A stretch of 64,000 nt of DNA. Source: Empedobacter stercoris (GTDB taxonomy: Bacteria > Bacteroidota > Bacteroidia > Flavobacteriales > Weeksellaceae). Position numbers and translations under genes: made by a program. Location: positions 1,866,501-1,930,500 of the forward strand of contig NZ_CP104209.1 of NCBI RefSeq assembly GCF_025244765.1, read 5' to 3'. This document shows, piece after piece, positions 1 to 8,600 of the stretch (the stretch's first letter is position 1; each line of letters begins with the position of its first letter). The notes under the pieces were generated by a model. The model worked only from the letters and a program-made list of their open reading frames with translations, was not told the DNA's origin and made no database searches.

Positions 1-87
1 TCCTGCTAAATCACCTTGTCCGTAGACTGCTGTTGAAGCCCCTATCGTAAAGACTACTGCTGATAATTGAAATAAATTGAGTTTCAT
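1..87 (-). CDS. Secreted protein, N-terminus only (cut by window edge)
   Basis: Reading leftward from an ATG at 87, the first 29 codons encode a basic start (MKLN), a hydrophobic core and a likely signal peptidase I site at VYG|QGDLAG. The product is therefore probably exported to the periplasm or outer membrane. The rest lies outside the window, so the family cannot be named. The region upstream on the minus strand has a TAATTTTG box (complement of about 106-113) that fits a Bacteroidota -7 element, but no good -33 element was found. Confidence 0.6.
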   Translation of the reverse strand, partial: MKLNLFQLSAVVFTIGASTAVYGQGDLAG

Positions 88-233
88 GTATGTTTATTTG
101 AAGCCCAAAATTATTGTACACTAAACAATAAGAGGTTAACTAAAATTTAAGAGATCTTTAACAAATCTTATTATTAAGGTTAATTCAATCTTTCTTTTTC
201 ATTTTTTATTCATCGCTTATCTATTTTAATTAT

Positions 234-258
234 CGGTATTCATATGCCCTTCGGGGAA
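234..258 (+). repeat. UUCG-hairpin 25-mer, first of 13 identical copies
   Basis: All copies contain CATATGCCCTTCGGGGAA and are identical over 25 bp. They lie at 234-258, 582-606, 1054-1078, 1633-1657, 1766-1790, 1964-1988, 2374-2398, 2946-2970, 3144-3168, 3554-3578, 3965-3989, 8363-8387 and 8838-8862, all in the same orientation. The core CCC-TTCG-GGG would fold in RNA into a hairpin with a C(UUCG)G tetraloop. A T-rich lead-in of about 30 bp (TTTTTATTCATTAC-like) precedes most copies but is less well conserved than the 25-mer. Confidence 0.9.
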
Positions 259-309
259 GAGCGCAAAAAAGTAATCAATGCTTCGAAAGGCTCAGCCCAA
301 GCAACTCTT

Positions 310-430
310 GGCCGTAAACCTCTCTACTAAAAATGTTCTCATTCCACTAAAGATTTTAAAAACCCTACGGGCTAAAACCTTTTAAACGCTCCATTCAAAC
401 ATTTTCTTAACGTGAGAGTTTTAATGCCGG
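310..430. repeat. 121-bp repeat module, first of 4 copies
   Basis: Four copies of equal length lie at 310-430, 1357-1477, 2673-2793 and 4262-4382, running from GGCCGTAAACC to TTTTAATGCCGG. Each contains CCCTACGGG, a small CCC/GGG hairpin. The last three are preceded by a dyad with arms CTTGACT and AGTCAAG. Read on the minus strand the module gives an apparent short peptide, which is a by-product of the repeat. Confidence 0.8.
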
Positions 431-639
431 TTTCTCATCCTTTTTCAATATTCAAATTCATTTTTAAAAACAGATTTTGTCATTCTGGGCTTGTATCAGA
501 ATCTCATCTTGTTGGTATTCTTAGCTTGTCGAAAAAGCTCTTCCTTTCATTTTTTATTCATTACTTATGTATTTTTATTGTCGGTATTCATATGCCCTTC
601 GGGGAAGCTCATCCAAAAAACATTTGAGATTAAAAGGAG

Positions 640-656
640 GAGTCACGGTGTGGCTC
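640..656 (+). repeat. 17-bp hairpin element, variant copy with a compensated stem
   Basis: Five other copies read GAGCCAT-GGT-ATGGCTC, a perfect 7-bp stem with a 3-nt loop, at 1113-1129, 1692-1708, 2433-2449, 4023-4039 and 8421-8437. This copy reads GAGTCAC-GGT-GTGGCTC. Its closing T-A pair has become C-G on both sides and one C-G pair has become T-G, so the stem is kept. The element follows a UUCG-hairpin copy by about 35 bp in every case. Confidence 0.8.
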
Positions 657-682
657 AGGTATTTTAAATAAATTATTTCCAT

Positions 683-725
683 AAAGTTGGCAACTCGCTC
701 CACTCAAACACTCCAACTTTTTTTA
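683..725 (+). terminator. Terminator-like repeat element, first of 5 copies
   Basis: AAAGTTGG and CCAACTTT arms, 22 bp apart, are followed by a T-run. Copies lie at 683-725, 1160-1202, 2476-2518, 4066-4108 and 8468-8507, each about 30-40 bp after a 17-bp hairpin element. The stem plus T-tract looks like a rho-independent terminator on the plus strand, although the loop is large. Together with the two upstream hairpins it forms a repeated unit of about 170-180 bp. Confidence 0.5.
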
Positions 726-817
726 TTCCAATAATTTAGAGTTGAATTGCATTTCGATTCTAAATCGTCGGATTTTTTTAATTCCTATTTAAACATTCGA
801 ATTCGTTTATAACAACT

Positions 818-975
818 AATTTATAAACCGTCCTTGCTGAAGAGTCGAGCGTCAATTCGGCGTAAAGAGCGTTAAAAATGATTTACTTTTCGCATTTTAT
901 ATGCGAATGATTTAAAGCATTTAGCGAATAGCCAGTATTGACCGACTTGTAAGCATAGACTTGATTTTTTTGGTT
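818..975 (+). repeat. 158-bp direct repeat, copy 1
   Basis: It runs from AATTTATAAACCGTCC to a T-run followed by GGTT, and is nearly identical to 8601-8760. It contains TTCGCAT...ATGCGAA, a 7-bp stem. Each copy is followed within about 80 bp by a UUCG-hairpin element. The two copies are directly oriented and bracket the sigma factor/dCas12f operon at a distance of 7.8 kb. Confidence 0.8.
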
Positions 976-2034
976 CGTTTTTTCATCAAGGAAAAAATGA
1001 ATGTAAAATACTTTCTGTCACTTTTTTATTCATTATATATCTATTTTTATTGTCGGTATTCATATGCCCTTCGGGGAAGCTCATCTAAAAAAACATTTGA
1101 GATTAAGAGGAGGAGCCATGGTATGGCTCAGGTAATTCAACTAAATAAATTATTTCCATAAAGTTGGCAACTCGCTCCACTCAAACACTCCAACTTTTTT
1201 TATTCCAATAATTTAGAGTTGAATTGCATTTCGATTCTAAATCGTCGGATTTTTCTAATTCCTATTTAAACATTCAAATCCACGTTTTATAACATTTGAA
1301 ATTAAAAATTCTTTAATGTCACTTTTTACTTGACTAAAAAGTAACCAAAAAGTCAAGGCCGTAAACCTCTCTACTAAAAATGTTCTCATTCCACTAAAGA
1401 TTTTAAAAACCCTACGGGCTAAAACCTTTTAAACGCTCCATTCAACCATTTTCTTAACGTGAGAGTTTTAATGCCGGATTTTTCTAATTCTTTTTCAATA
1501 TTCAAATTCATTTTTAAAAACAGATTTTGTCATTCTGGGCTTGTATCAGAATCTCATCTTGTTGGTATTCTTAGCTTGTCGAAAAAGCTCTTCCTTTCAT
1601 TTTTTTATTCATTACTTATCTATTTTTATTGTCGGTATTCATATGCCCTTCGGGGAAACTCATCTAAAAAAACATTTGAAATTAAAAGGAGGAGCCATGG
1701 TATGGCTCAGGTATTCCTTTTCTTTATTTTCATTTTTTTATTCATTACTTATGTATTTTTATTGTCGGTATTCATATGCCCTTCGGGGAACAGTCAAAAA
1801 AACTAACGAAAAAAGACTTAATTGTAGAGTTGACATACGATTTGCAGACGAGCTTCAATCTATTAAAGTAAATGTAAAAAATCAGGAATGAAAATGAACA
1901 TTAAAATTTCTTGAAGAATCTTTCTGTCACTTTTTTTATTCATTACTTATCTATTTTTATTGTCGGTATTCATATGCCCTTCGGGGAACAGTCAAAAAAA
2001 CTAACGAAAAAAGACTTGTCTTTGATTTTCAACG

Positions 2035-2122
2035 GTCAAAATTAGTTTCAGTCATTCAATGTTTTAAATCATTTGCTACGCAAACAGTAAAACATTTTAA
2101 CCATGACTTTCAACTTTTTGAC
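2035..2122 (+). repeat. 88-bp nested hairpin repeat, copy 1 of 6
   Basis: Three nested stems can be drawn: GTCAAAA/TTTTGAC outside, AATGTTTTA/TAAAACATT in the middle and TTTGC-TAC-GCAAA at the tip. All six copies have exactly the same length and orientation. Confidence 0.8.
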
Positions 2123-3214
2123 ACTCGTCTCCAAATCATATGACATTTTCTTCAGCCTTTTTCAATACTTAAATTCGTTGTCACTCTTAGCTTGTCGAAG
2201 AATCTTAACCTCATCCACTTCTAACAACCAATTTTAGAGCCGACATACGATTTGCAGACGAGCTACAATCTATTGAAACGAACGTAAAAAAATCAGGAAT
2301 GAAGATGAACATTAATACTTCTTGAAGAATCTTTCTGTCACTTTTTTATTCATTATATATCTATTTTTATTGTCGGTATTCATATGCCCTTCGGGGAAAC
2401 TCATCTAAAAAAACATTTGAGATTAAGAGGAGGAGCCATGGTATGGCTCAGGTATTTTAAATAAATTATTTCCATAAAGTTGGCAACTCGCTCCACTTAA
2501 ACACTCCAACTTTTTTTATTCCAATAATTTAGAGTTAAATTGCATTTCGATTCTAAATCGTCGGATTTTTTTAATCCCTTTTTCAATATTCAAATCCACG
2601 TTTTATAACATTTGAAATTAAAAATTCTTTAATGTCACTTTTTACTTGACTAAAAAGTAACCAAAAAGTCAAGGCCGTAAACCTCTCTACTAAAAATGTT
2701 CTCATTTCACTAAACGTTTTACAAACCCTACGGGCTAAAACCTTTTTAACGCTCCATTCAACCATTTTCTTAACGTGAGAGTTTTAATGCCGGTTTTTCA
2801 TCCTTTTTCAATATTCAAATTCATTTTTAAAAACAGATTTTGTCATTCTGGGCTTGTATCAGAATCTCATCTTGTTGGTATTCTTAGCTTGTCGAAAAAG
2901 CTCTTCCTTTCATTTTTTTATTCATTACTTATGTATTTTTATTGTCGGTATTCATATGCCCTTCGGGGAACAGTCAAAAAAACTAACGAAAAAAGACTTA
3001 ATTGTAGAGTTGACATACGATTTGCAGACGAGCTTCAATCTATTAAAGTAAATGTAAAAAATCAGGAATGAAAATGAACATTAAAATTTCTTGAAGAATC
3101 TTTCTGTCACTTTTTTTATTCATTACTTATCTATTTTTATTGTCGGTATTCATATGCCCTTCGGGGAACAGTCAAAAAAACTAACGAAAAAAGACTTGTC
3201 TTTGATTTTCAACG

Positions 3215-3302
3215 GTCAAAATTAGTTTCAGTCATTCAATGTTTTAAATCATTTGCTACGCAAACAGTAAAACATTTTAACCATGACTTTCAACTTTTTG
3301 AC
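3215..3302 (+). repeat. 88-bp nested hairpin repeat, copy 2
   Basis: Middle stem AATGTTTTA/TAAAACATT, as in copy 1. The flanks also match copy 1 over several hundred bases, which indicates a recent segmental duplication. Confidence 0.8.
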
Positions 3303-3624
3303 ACTCGTCTCCAAATCATATGACATTTTCTTCAGCCTTTTTCAATACTTAAATTCGTTGTCACTCTTAGCTTGTCGAAGAATCTTAACCTCATCCACTT
3401 CTAACAACCAATTTTAGAGCCGACATACGATTTGCAGACGAGCTTCAATCTATTAAAGTAAATGTAAAAAATCAGGAATGAAAATGAACATTAAAATTTC
3501 TTGAAGAATCTTTCTGTCACTTTTTTTATTCATTACTTATCTATTTTTATTGTCGGTATTCATATGCCCTTCGGGGAACAGTCAAAAAAACTAACGAAAA
3601 AAGACTTGTCTTTGATTTTCAACG

Positions 3625-3712
3625 GTCAAAATTAGTTTCAGTCATTCAATGTTTTAAATCATTTGCTACGCAAACAGTAAAACATTTTAACCATGACTTT
3701 CAACTTTTTGAC
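3625..3712 (+). repeat. 88-bp nested hairpin repeat, copy 3
   Basis: Same stems as copies 1 and 2. It lies 410 bp after copy 2 as part of a tandem unit. Confidence 0.8.
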
Positions 3713-4508
3713 ACTCGTCTCCAAATCATATGACATTTTCTTCAGCCTTTTTCAATACTTAAATTCGTTGTCACTCTTAACTTGTCGAAGAATCTTAACC
3801 TCATCCACTTCTAACAACCAATTTTAGAGCCGACATACGATTTGCAGACGAGCTACAATCTATTGAAACGAACGTAAAAAAATCAGGAATGAAGATGAAC
3901 ATTAATACTTCTTGAAGAATCTTTCTGTCACTTTTTTTATTCATAGCATATCTATTTTAATTATCGGTATTCATATGCCCTTCGGGGAAGAGCATCCAAA
4001 AAACATTTGAGATTAAGAGGAGGAGCCATGGTATGGCTCAGGTATTTTAAATAAATTATTTCCATAAAGTTGGCAACTCGCTCCACTCAAACACTCCAAC
4101 TTTTTTTATTCCAATAATTTAGAGTTGAATTGCATTTCGATTCTAAATCGTCGGATTTTTCTAATTCTTTTTCAATATTCAAATTCCTTATTAATAACAT
4201 TTGAAATTAAAAATTCTTTAATGTCACTTTTTAATTGACTAAAAAGTAACCAAAAAGTCAAGGCCGTAAACCTCTCTACTAAAAATGTTCTCATTCCACT
4301 AAAGATTTTAAAAACCCTACGGGCTAAAACCTTTTAAACGCTCCATTCAACCATTTTCTTAACGTGAGAGTTTTAATGCCGGATTTTTCTAATTCTTTTT
4401 CAATATTCAAATTCCTTGTCATTCAGAACTTTCAAAGAATCTCATATCTAATTGTTCATAAAAACATTTTACATCGTAAATCCCATATCAAAAACCTTTT
4501 ACAAATAT

Positions 4509-4569
4509 TCTACTGCCACCCTACTGCCACTATGTTGCCTTTATCCTGCCTTTATCCTGCCTTTATCTT
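4509..4569. repeat. Short tandem repeats downstream of the dCas12f gene
   Basis: Two copies of CTACTGCCAC (4510-4519 and 4521-4530) are followed by three 11-bp units of GCCTTTATCCT type (4537-4569). They lie 120-180 bp past the stop codon of the dCas12f-like gene, read on its strand. Whether they belong to a guide-RNA locus or are simple slippage is unknown. Confidence 0.6.
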
Positions 4570-4579
4570 GGGACTATCT

Positions 4580-4692
4580 AAGGAGTTTCAATAAAACCTA
4601 AAAATCCCCCTTTGTATATGTTTTTCACATTTGATGAGCGTTTACAATCACCTCACCCTACGGGTGTACAAATCACCCTCCAAAATTATGGT
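4580..4692 (-). ncRNA. Candidate guide-RNA region 3' of dCas12f (hypothesis)
   Basis: TnpB-type and exapted TnpB-type proteins often have their guide RNA encoded at or just after the 3' end of the gene. On the minus strand, directly after the stop codon, the sequence can form CACCC-GTA-GGGTG, an alternative GGGTG...CACCC stem, and further on ATGT-GAAAA-ACAT. This stretch is unlike the repeats beyond it, apart from a shared CCCTACGGG. I cannot define a scaffold end, a guide or a target. No stretch of it found a clear match elsewhere in the window by eye. Confidence 0.3.
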
Positions 4693-5790
4693 TTAAGCTG
4701 TTATAAGCTCAATACCTGCTTTATCAGCTTTGTATTTTATTTTATGTATGAGCTCATAATAGCTCCAGTTTCTTAAGACAAATCTTTCTTCTTTGGCAAT
4801 TTGTATTTTTTCTTCTTGATCTACAATAACTATCGTTCCTGCTTTTTTTTCCACACAAAAATCAATTAACATTCTACTGTAGACATGTAGCCGATGATGA
4901 ATATATTTACTCTCTGTATTTTTTAATTTTTTTGCTATTTTTAATTTTCTTGCTTTTCCTTTCCCTCCTTTGCAAAAGGGCACTCCTTCTAGTATTCTTT
5001 TACGAGAAGCTTGTATGGCTAATCTTCTATATAGAAATTCTTCTTTGCTACCAATGGTTAGCTGAGATCTACCTATTTTTACAACCAACGGATATTCTAA
5101 TGACAAAGAAACTTCTGCAATAATATCGGATTGTAATTGATTTTTTTCTTTTTCAATTTCTACCGTGAATACCCAAAATATTTTATTTTTTTCTAATTTA
5201 ATATGTGATCTACAAATTCTAATTTCGTTATTTACTATTTGCTCCAATAGCTTATAATTATCAATATAGTCTCTTCCAAGATATGTTTTAAAAGGAATTT
5301 TATAAAGTTTAAAATAAATGTATTTTTTATCTGTATCATACGAGAATTTACTTATTCTCGCTATGTTAAAAGGAATTGCTATATCCCGTTTAAAAATTTT
5401 TAATGAAAGTTCCCCTTTCCAATACCTGACACAATCTTTCTTGAAAGATAGGTATAAGGTATTCATCAAACTAGACAATACATACATCGGAACTTCGTCC
5501 TTAAAACGTTTTGAGAGCACACGATAAATGGTATTCATACGAGAACATTCTAGTATTCCATCTTCATCTTTATTTTCATCTACTAATTTATATTTGATTC
5601 CTTCAGAGAAATAAAAAAAATCTTTCACCATTTCTTGCACATACAAATGAGAAACAATCAAATTAGCCGCTATAAAACATCTATTTTGCCATTTATAAAG
5701 CGTACTCAAAACTTCTTTTCGTTCTTCTTGGGTCGGTAAATCAGCAATTAACTGTATTTTACGTGTTAAAAAGATTGTAGAATTTTTCAT
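4693..5790 (-). CDS. Nuclease-dead TnpB/Cas12f-like protein (dCas12f), sigma-factor partner
   Basis: The 365-residue protein has the C-terminal layout of TnpB/Cas12f proteins: a RuvC-I-like strand at 223-240, a basic helical stretch (about 254-310), the strand GTIVIVDQE at 318-326, and RNWSYYELIHKIKYKAD...GIEL at 340-362, which matches the TnpB block before the zinc finger. The catalytic signature is gone. The RuvC-I Asp position is Ser228 (AEVSLS in place of a D-L-G motif), the RuvC-II Glu position is Val323, and the protein stops at residue 365 before any zinc finger or third RuvC Asp. It should bind RNA-guided DNA without cutting. It starts 2 nt after the sigma factor stop codon, so the two are co-transcribed. 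Known biology: nuclease-dead Cas12f homologues that act with sigma-E factors have recently been reported in Bacteroidota. That this pair works the same way is inference. Confidence 0.8.
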   Translation of the reverse strand: MKNSTIFLTRKIQLIADLPTQEERKEVLSTLYKWQNRCFIAANLIVSHLYVQEMVKDFFYFSEGIKYKLVDENKDEDGILECSRMNTIYRVLSKRFKDEVPMYVLSSLMNTLYLSFKKDCVRYWKGELSLKIFKRDIAIPFNIARISKFSYDTDKKYIYFKLYKIPFKTYLGRDYIDNYKLLEQIVNNEIRICRSHIKLEKNKIFWVFTVEIEKEKNQLQSDIIAEVSLSLEYPLVVKIGRSQLTIGSKEEFLYRRLAIQASRKRILEGVPFCKGGKGKARKLKIAKKLKNTESKYIHHRLHVYSRMLIDFCVEKKAGTIVIVDQEEKIQIAKEERFVLRNWSYYELIHKIKYKADKAGIELITA

Positions 5791-5792
5791 AT

Positions 5793-6575
5793 TTAGATAT
5801 TTAGTGGTTTAAACTTGTTTTGTTGAGTCAATTTATAAGCGACTACAAATTCATTGTGCACTTCTTTCTGAGAAATTTCTAATGTCTTGGCAATTGTTGT
5901 AAACGATTGTTTCTTCTCGAATCGAAGCTTTAAAATCAACGATTGCTTTTCGGTCATTTGATCTTGTTCCTTTACCTCAGAAACAATTTCCTTTTTAGAC
6001 ATTAATATATCATGACTATTAATCAGGCTCTTAACATCCTCTATTGCACTTTTAATCTCCTTACTCGTTTCTGAAACTCTTTTTCCCATTGCATTGGCAA
6101 TTGCTTTATATCTAAATCCATATTTCAAGCAGAGTTCAATCAAATGTTTTCTTTCAGCGCTTAATAGGGGTAATATTTTTCTAATTTCTTCATAATGTTC
6201 GTCATGTATTACTTTATCCCTTATGTTTTCTGCAACTTCTAACGGATCGTATCCAGTCAAATAGATATCATAATTCTCGTAACTCTCTAATGAATGCACT
6301 GACCTAAAAAATTTGTTTTTAGAACTTCTATAATGCGAATAACAACTTTGTTTCAAAACAAGTCGCGTGAAATAAAAGATATGTTCAGGTCTTTCTATGT
6401 TATCTCGATATTCCCATAATCTAAGGAAAGCATCTTGTACCAAACATTCTACAACAAATTCATCTGTAATTATTTGTTTACCAATCCAAAAAAGTAACCT
6501 TTTATGTCGTACATAAATTTTTTCTAAGGCTTTGGGATCGCCTTTTTTCAGTAATTCATATTCTTTTTCTAGCAT
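5793..6575 (-). CDS. ECF-like sigma-70 factor paired with dCas12f
   Basis: Residues 12-85 match sigma region 2 (VECLVQDAFLRLWEYRDNI, then FYFTRLVLKQSCYSHYR), which binds core RNA polymerase and melts the -10 region. Residues 132-186 look like a region 4 helix-turn-helix (LPLLSAERKHLIEL...YKAIANAMGKRVSE). A second, similar module follows at 205-252 (QMTEKQSLILKLRF...FTTIAKTLEISQKEV). At 260 residues it is longer than usual Bacteroidota ECF factors of about 160-200, because of this second HTH. No anti-sigma gene is adjacent, so control is more likely through the downstream dCas12f-like partner. The pair probably forms a guide-directed initiation complex (inference). Upstream DNA has low-complexity ACGTAAAAC-like words and no clear TAnnTTTG box. 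Confidence 0.85.
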   Translation of the reverse strand: MLEKEYELLKKGDPKALEKIYVRHKRLLFWIGKQIITDEFVVECLVQDAFLRLWEYRDNIERPEHIFYFTRLVLKQSCYSHYRSSKNKFFRSVHSLESYENYDIYLTGYDPLEVAENIRDKVIHDEHYEEIRKILPLLSAERKHLIELCLKYGFRYKAIANAMGKRVSETSKEIKSAIEDVKSLINSHDILMSKKEIVSEVKEQDQMTEKQSLILKLRFEKKQSFTTIAKTLEISQKEVHNEFVVAYKLTQQNKFKPLNI

Positions 6576-6642
6576 AATAAAGGTGGTTTTTTATTAAGTT
6601 TTACGTTCTACGGTTAACGTTTTACGTTTTTACATAGTTTTA

Positions 6643-6710
6643 AATTCAACATTAGGTTTAAAAGCCACTCCTTATCCTGTACATCGCGCCAACTTTGTTT
6701 TGGGGAAAGG
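6643..6710. repeat. Paired repeat containing ACATCGCGCCAACTTTG, copy 1
   Basis: About 68 bp, from AATTCAACATT through AAAGCCACTCCTT and ACATCGCGCCAACTTTG to a short purine run. The second copy is at 7579-7645 with the same polarity. This copy begins about 70 bp upstream of the sigma-factor start codon. Function unknown. Confidence 0.75.
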
Positions 6711-6920
6711 GGTTTTTATTTTTACGTTTGACGTGATACGCTTAACGTTTTACATTTTTTTTCTTATTAATATTCAAATTCATTTTTATCAACAAATTTT
6801 GTCATTCTGAGCTTGTCTCAGAATCGCATCCAATATGTCATTTCGAGGTATCGAGAAATCTTTTTTCATTTTTTGAGCGCAAAAAACGAAACAAAAAACG
6901 CTTGTCTTTGATTTTCGACG

Positions 6921-7008
6921 GTCAAAATAAGTTTCAGCCATTCAATATTTTAAATCATTTGCTGCGCAAACAGTAAAATATTTTAACCATTTACTTCAAC
7001 TTTTTGAC
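6921..7008 (+). repeat. 88-bp nested hairpin repeat, copy 4 (compensated variant)
   Basis: The middle stem reads AATATTTTA/TAAAATATT instead of AATGTTTTA/TAAAACATT: a G-C pair is replaced by A-T on both sides. The tip reads TTTGC-TGC-GCAAA, a loop change only. Confidence 0.85.
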
Positions 7009-8023
7009 ACTCGCCTCCAAATCATATGACATTTTTTTAATCCTTTTTTCTAAGTTCAAATTCGTTATCATTTCGATTCTAAATCGTCGGATTTTTAATT
7101 CTTATTTAAATATTCAAATTCGTTGTCATTATTAATATGGTCAATAAACCTCGGTTACTGAAATTGTCGAAGCATCTAAGTGTCTTTTACTTATTAAATA
7201 AGACATCTTACATCTCGAATCTAATATCTAATCTGTACTTTGTCTATAACACAATTCTCTCAACCCACAAATTCCCCTTGGACAGTTTTAAAAAATACAT
7301 TAATAAATGAAATAAAATTTAACACTAATACATTCTATGAAGATCATTAACACTCTTTTAGATTGTCTTTGGGGAATAAAATGTGAGTCATAATTGTTTA
7401 CAAATTTTGCACTCCCACTTGTTTATTCAACAGTAAGGATCGAAATTTTTGTACCATGTGAGTCATGGTTTTTCTTTGTGTATACCAAAGGGATAGCACA
7501 AAATAGTTCTTGAAGCGCAACACAAGATTGCCTACTAATTTTAAAGTAAAATATTCACATAATTTTACATCGTTTTTTAATTCAACATTTTTTTTTAAAG
7601 CCACTCCTTTTCCTGTACATCGCGCCAACTTTGTTTTTGGAAAGGTTTTTTTTTTTTTTTACGTTCTACGTTATTTTTTAACCACAATAGAAACATAGTT
7701 TTTTATTAAGTTTTACTTTCTACATTTTACAGTTTTTGTCATTCAGAGCCTGTCGAAGAATCTATCAGTCACTTTTTTTAGAGATTGTATAGTTCAGTAA
7801 ACTGAAACATAGTGATCTCCTAACTATGTTTAATAGATTTATCTTCTTTATTGCTCTTTTATTTTTTACATCCAGTTCTATGTACCTATGTGGTGAATAT
7901 TATTTTCTACCATTCTAAACATGGGCACTGAGGCACTCGAAGTGCAGAATCTTTCTATTTTTTTTCTTCTAACTTTTACCTTAATGCAAAAGTTACAAAA
8001 CATCAAGTCTTTGATTTTCGACG

Positions 8024-8111
8024 GTCAAAATAAGTTTCAGCCATTCAATGTTTTAAATCATTTGCTACGCAAACAGTAAAACATTTTAACCATTCTCATC
8101 AACTTTTTGAC
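8024..8111 (+). repeat. 88-bp nested hairpin repeat, copy 5
   Basis: Middle stem AATGTTTTA/TAAAACATT. The outer stem and total length are as in the other copies. Confidence 0.8.
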
Positions 8112-8600
8112 ACTCGCCTCCAAATCATATGACATTTTATGATCCTTTTTCAATACTTAAATTCGTTGTCACTCTTAGCTTGTCGAAGAATCTTAACCTC
8201 ATCCACTTTTAACAACCAATTTTAGAGCCGACATACGATTTGCAGACGAGCTACAATCTATTGAAACGAACGTAAAAAAATCAGGAATGAAGATGAACAT
8301 TAATACTTCTTGAAGAATCTTTCTGTCACTTTTTTTATTCATTACATATCTATTTTTATTGTCGGTATTCATATGCCCTTCGGGGAAGCTCATCCAAAAA
8401 ACATTTGAGATTAAGAGGAGGAGCCATGGTATGGCTCAGGTAATTCAACTAAATAAATTATTTCCATAAAGTTGGCAACTCGCTTCTCTCAAACACTCCA
8501 ACTTTTTAATTTCAATAATTTAGAGTTGAATTACATTTCGATTCTAAATCGTCAGATTTTTTTATTCCTATTTAAACATTTAACTCCTTTTTTAATAATG

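Larger units (their letters stand above)
88..4692. repeat. Gene-free mosaic of interspersed and tandem repeats
   Basis: This 4.6 kb stretch has no convincing gene. It is built from shuffled modules: a 25-bp UUCG-hairpin element (11 copies here); a 17-bp hairpin element; a terminator-like element; an 88-bp nested hairpin; a 121-bp module at 310-430, 1357-1477, 2673-2793 and 4262-4382; and a 158-bp module at 818-975. Higher-order duplication is visible: successive UUCG elements are about 410 bp apart at 1964/2374, 3144/3554 and 3554/3965. The block starting near 1459 recurs near 2775 almost unchanged, so some copies are recent. The open frames inside are translations of the repeats, recurring with each copy and with no codon-use support. 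Confidence 0.85.

Noticed and set aside
412-3071. Several apparent short proteins on the plus strand beginning MRVLMP and containing FKFIFKNRFCHSG
   Set aside because: They recur with each copy of the repeat modules and change frame partners between copies. The only conserved thing is the DNA repeat, and no homologous fold or coding signature is seen.
1933-3989. CRISPR array suggested by regularly spaced identical elements
   Set aside because: Spacings are about 198 or 410 bp, the intervening DNA is itself repeated rather than unique, and no cas1/cas2 genes are present.
4693-5790. An active IS200/IS605-type TnpB
   Set aside because: RuvC catalytic residues are replaced, the zinc finger and third Asp are missing, no TnpA or element ends are visible, and the gene is locked in an operon with a sigma factor.
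7398-7698. Overlapping short frames on both strands (MARCTGKGVAL... and MKRNTRLPTNF...)
   Set aside because: They lie on the paired repeat at 7579-7645 and continue into AT-rich DNA. Similar frames arise from the same repeat and have no coding support.
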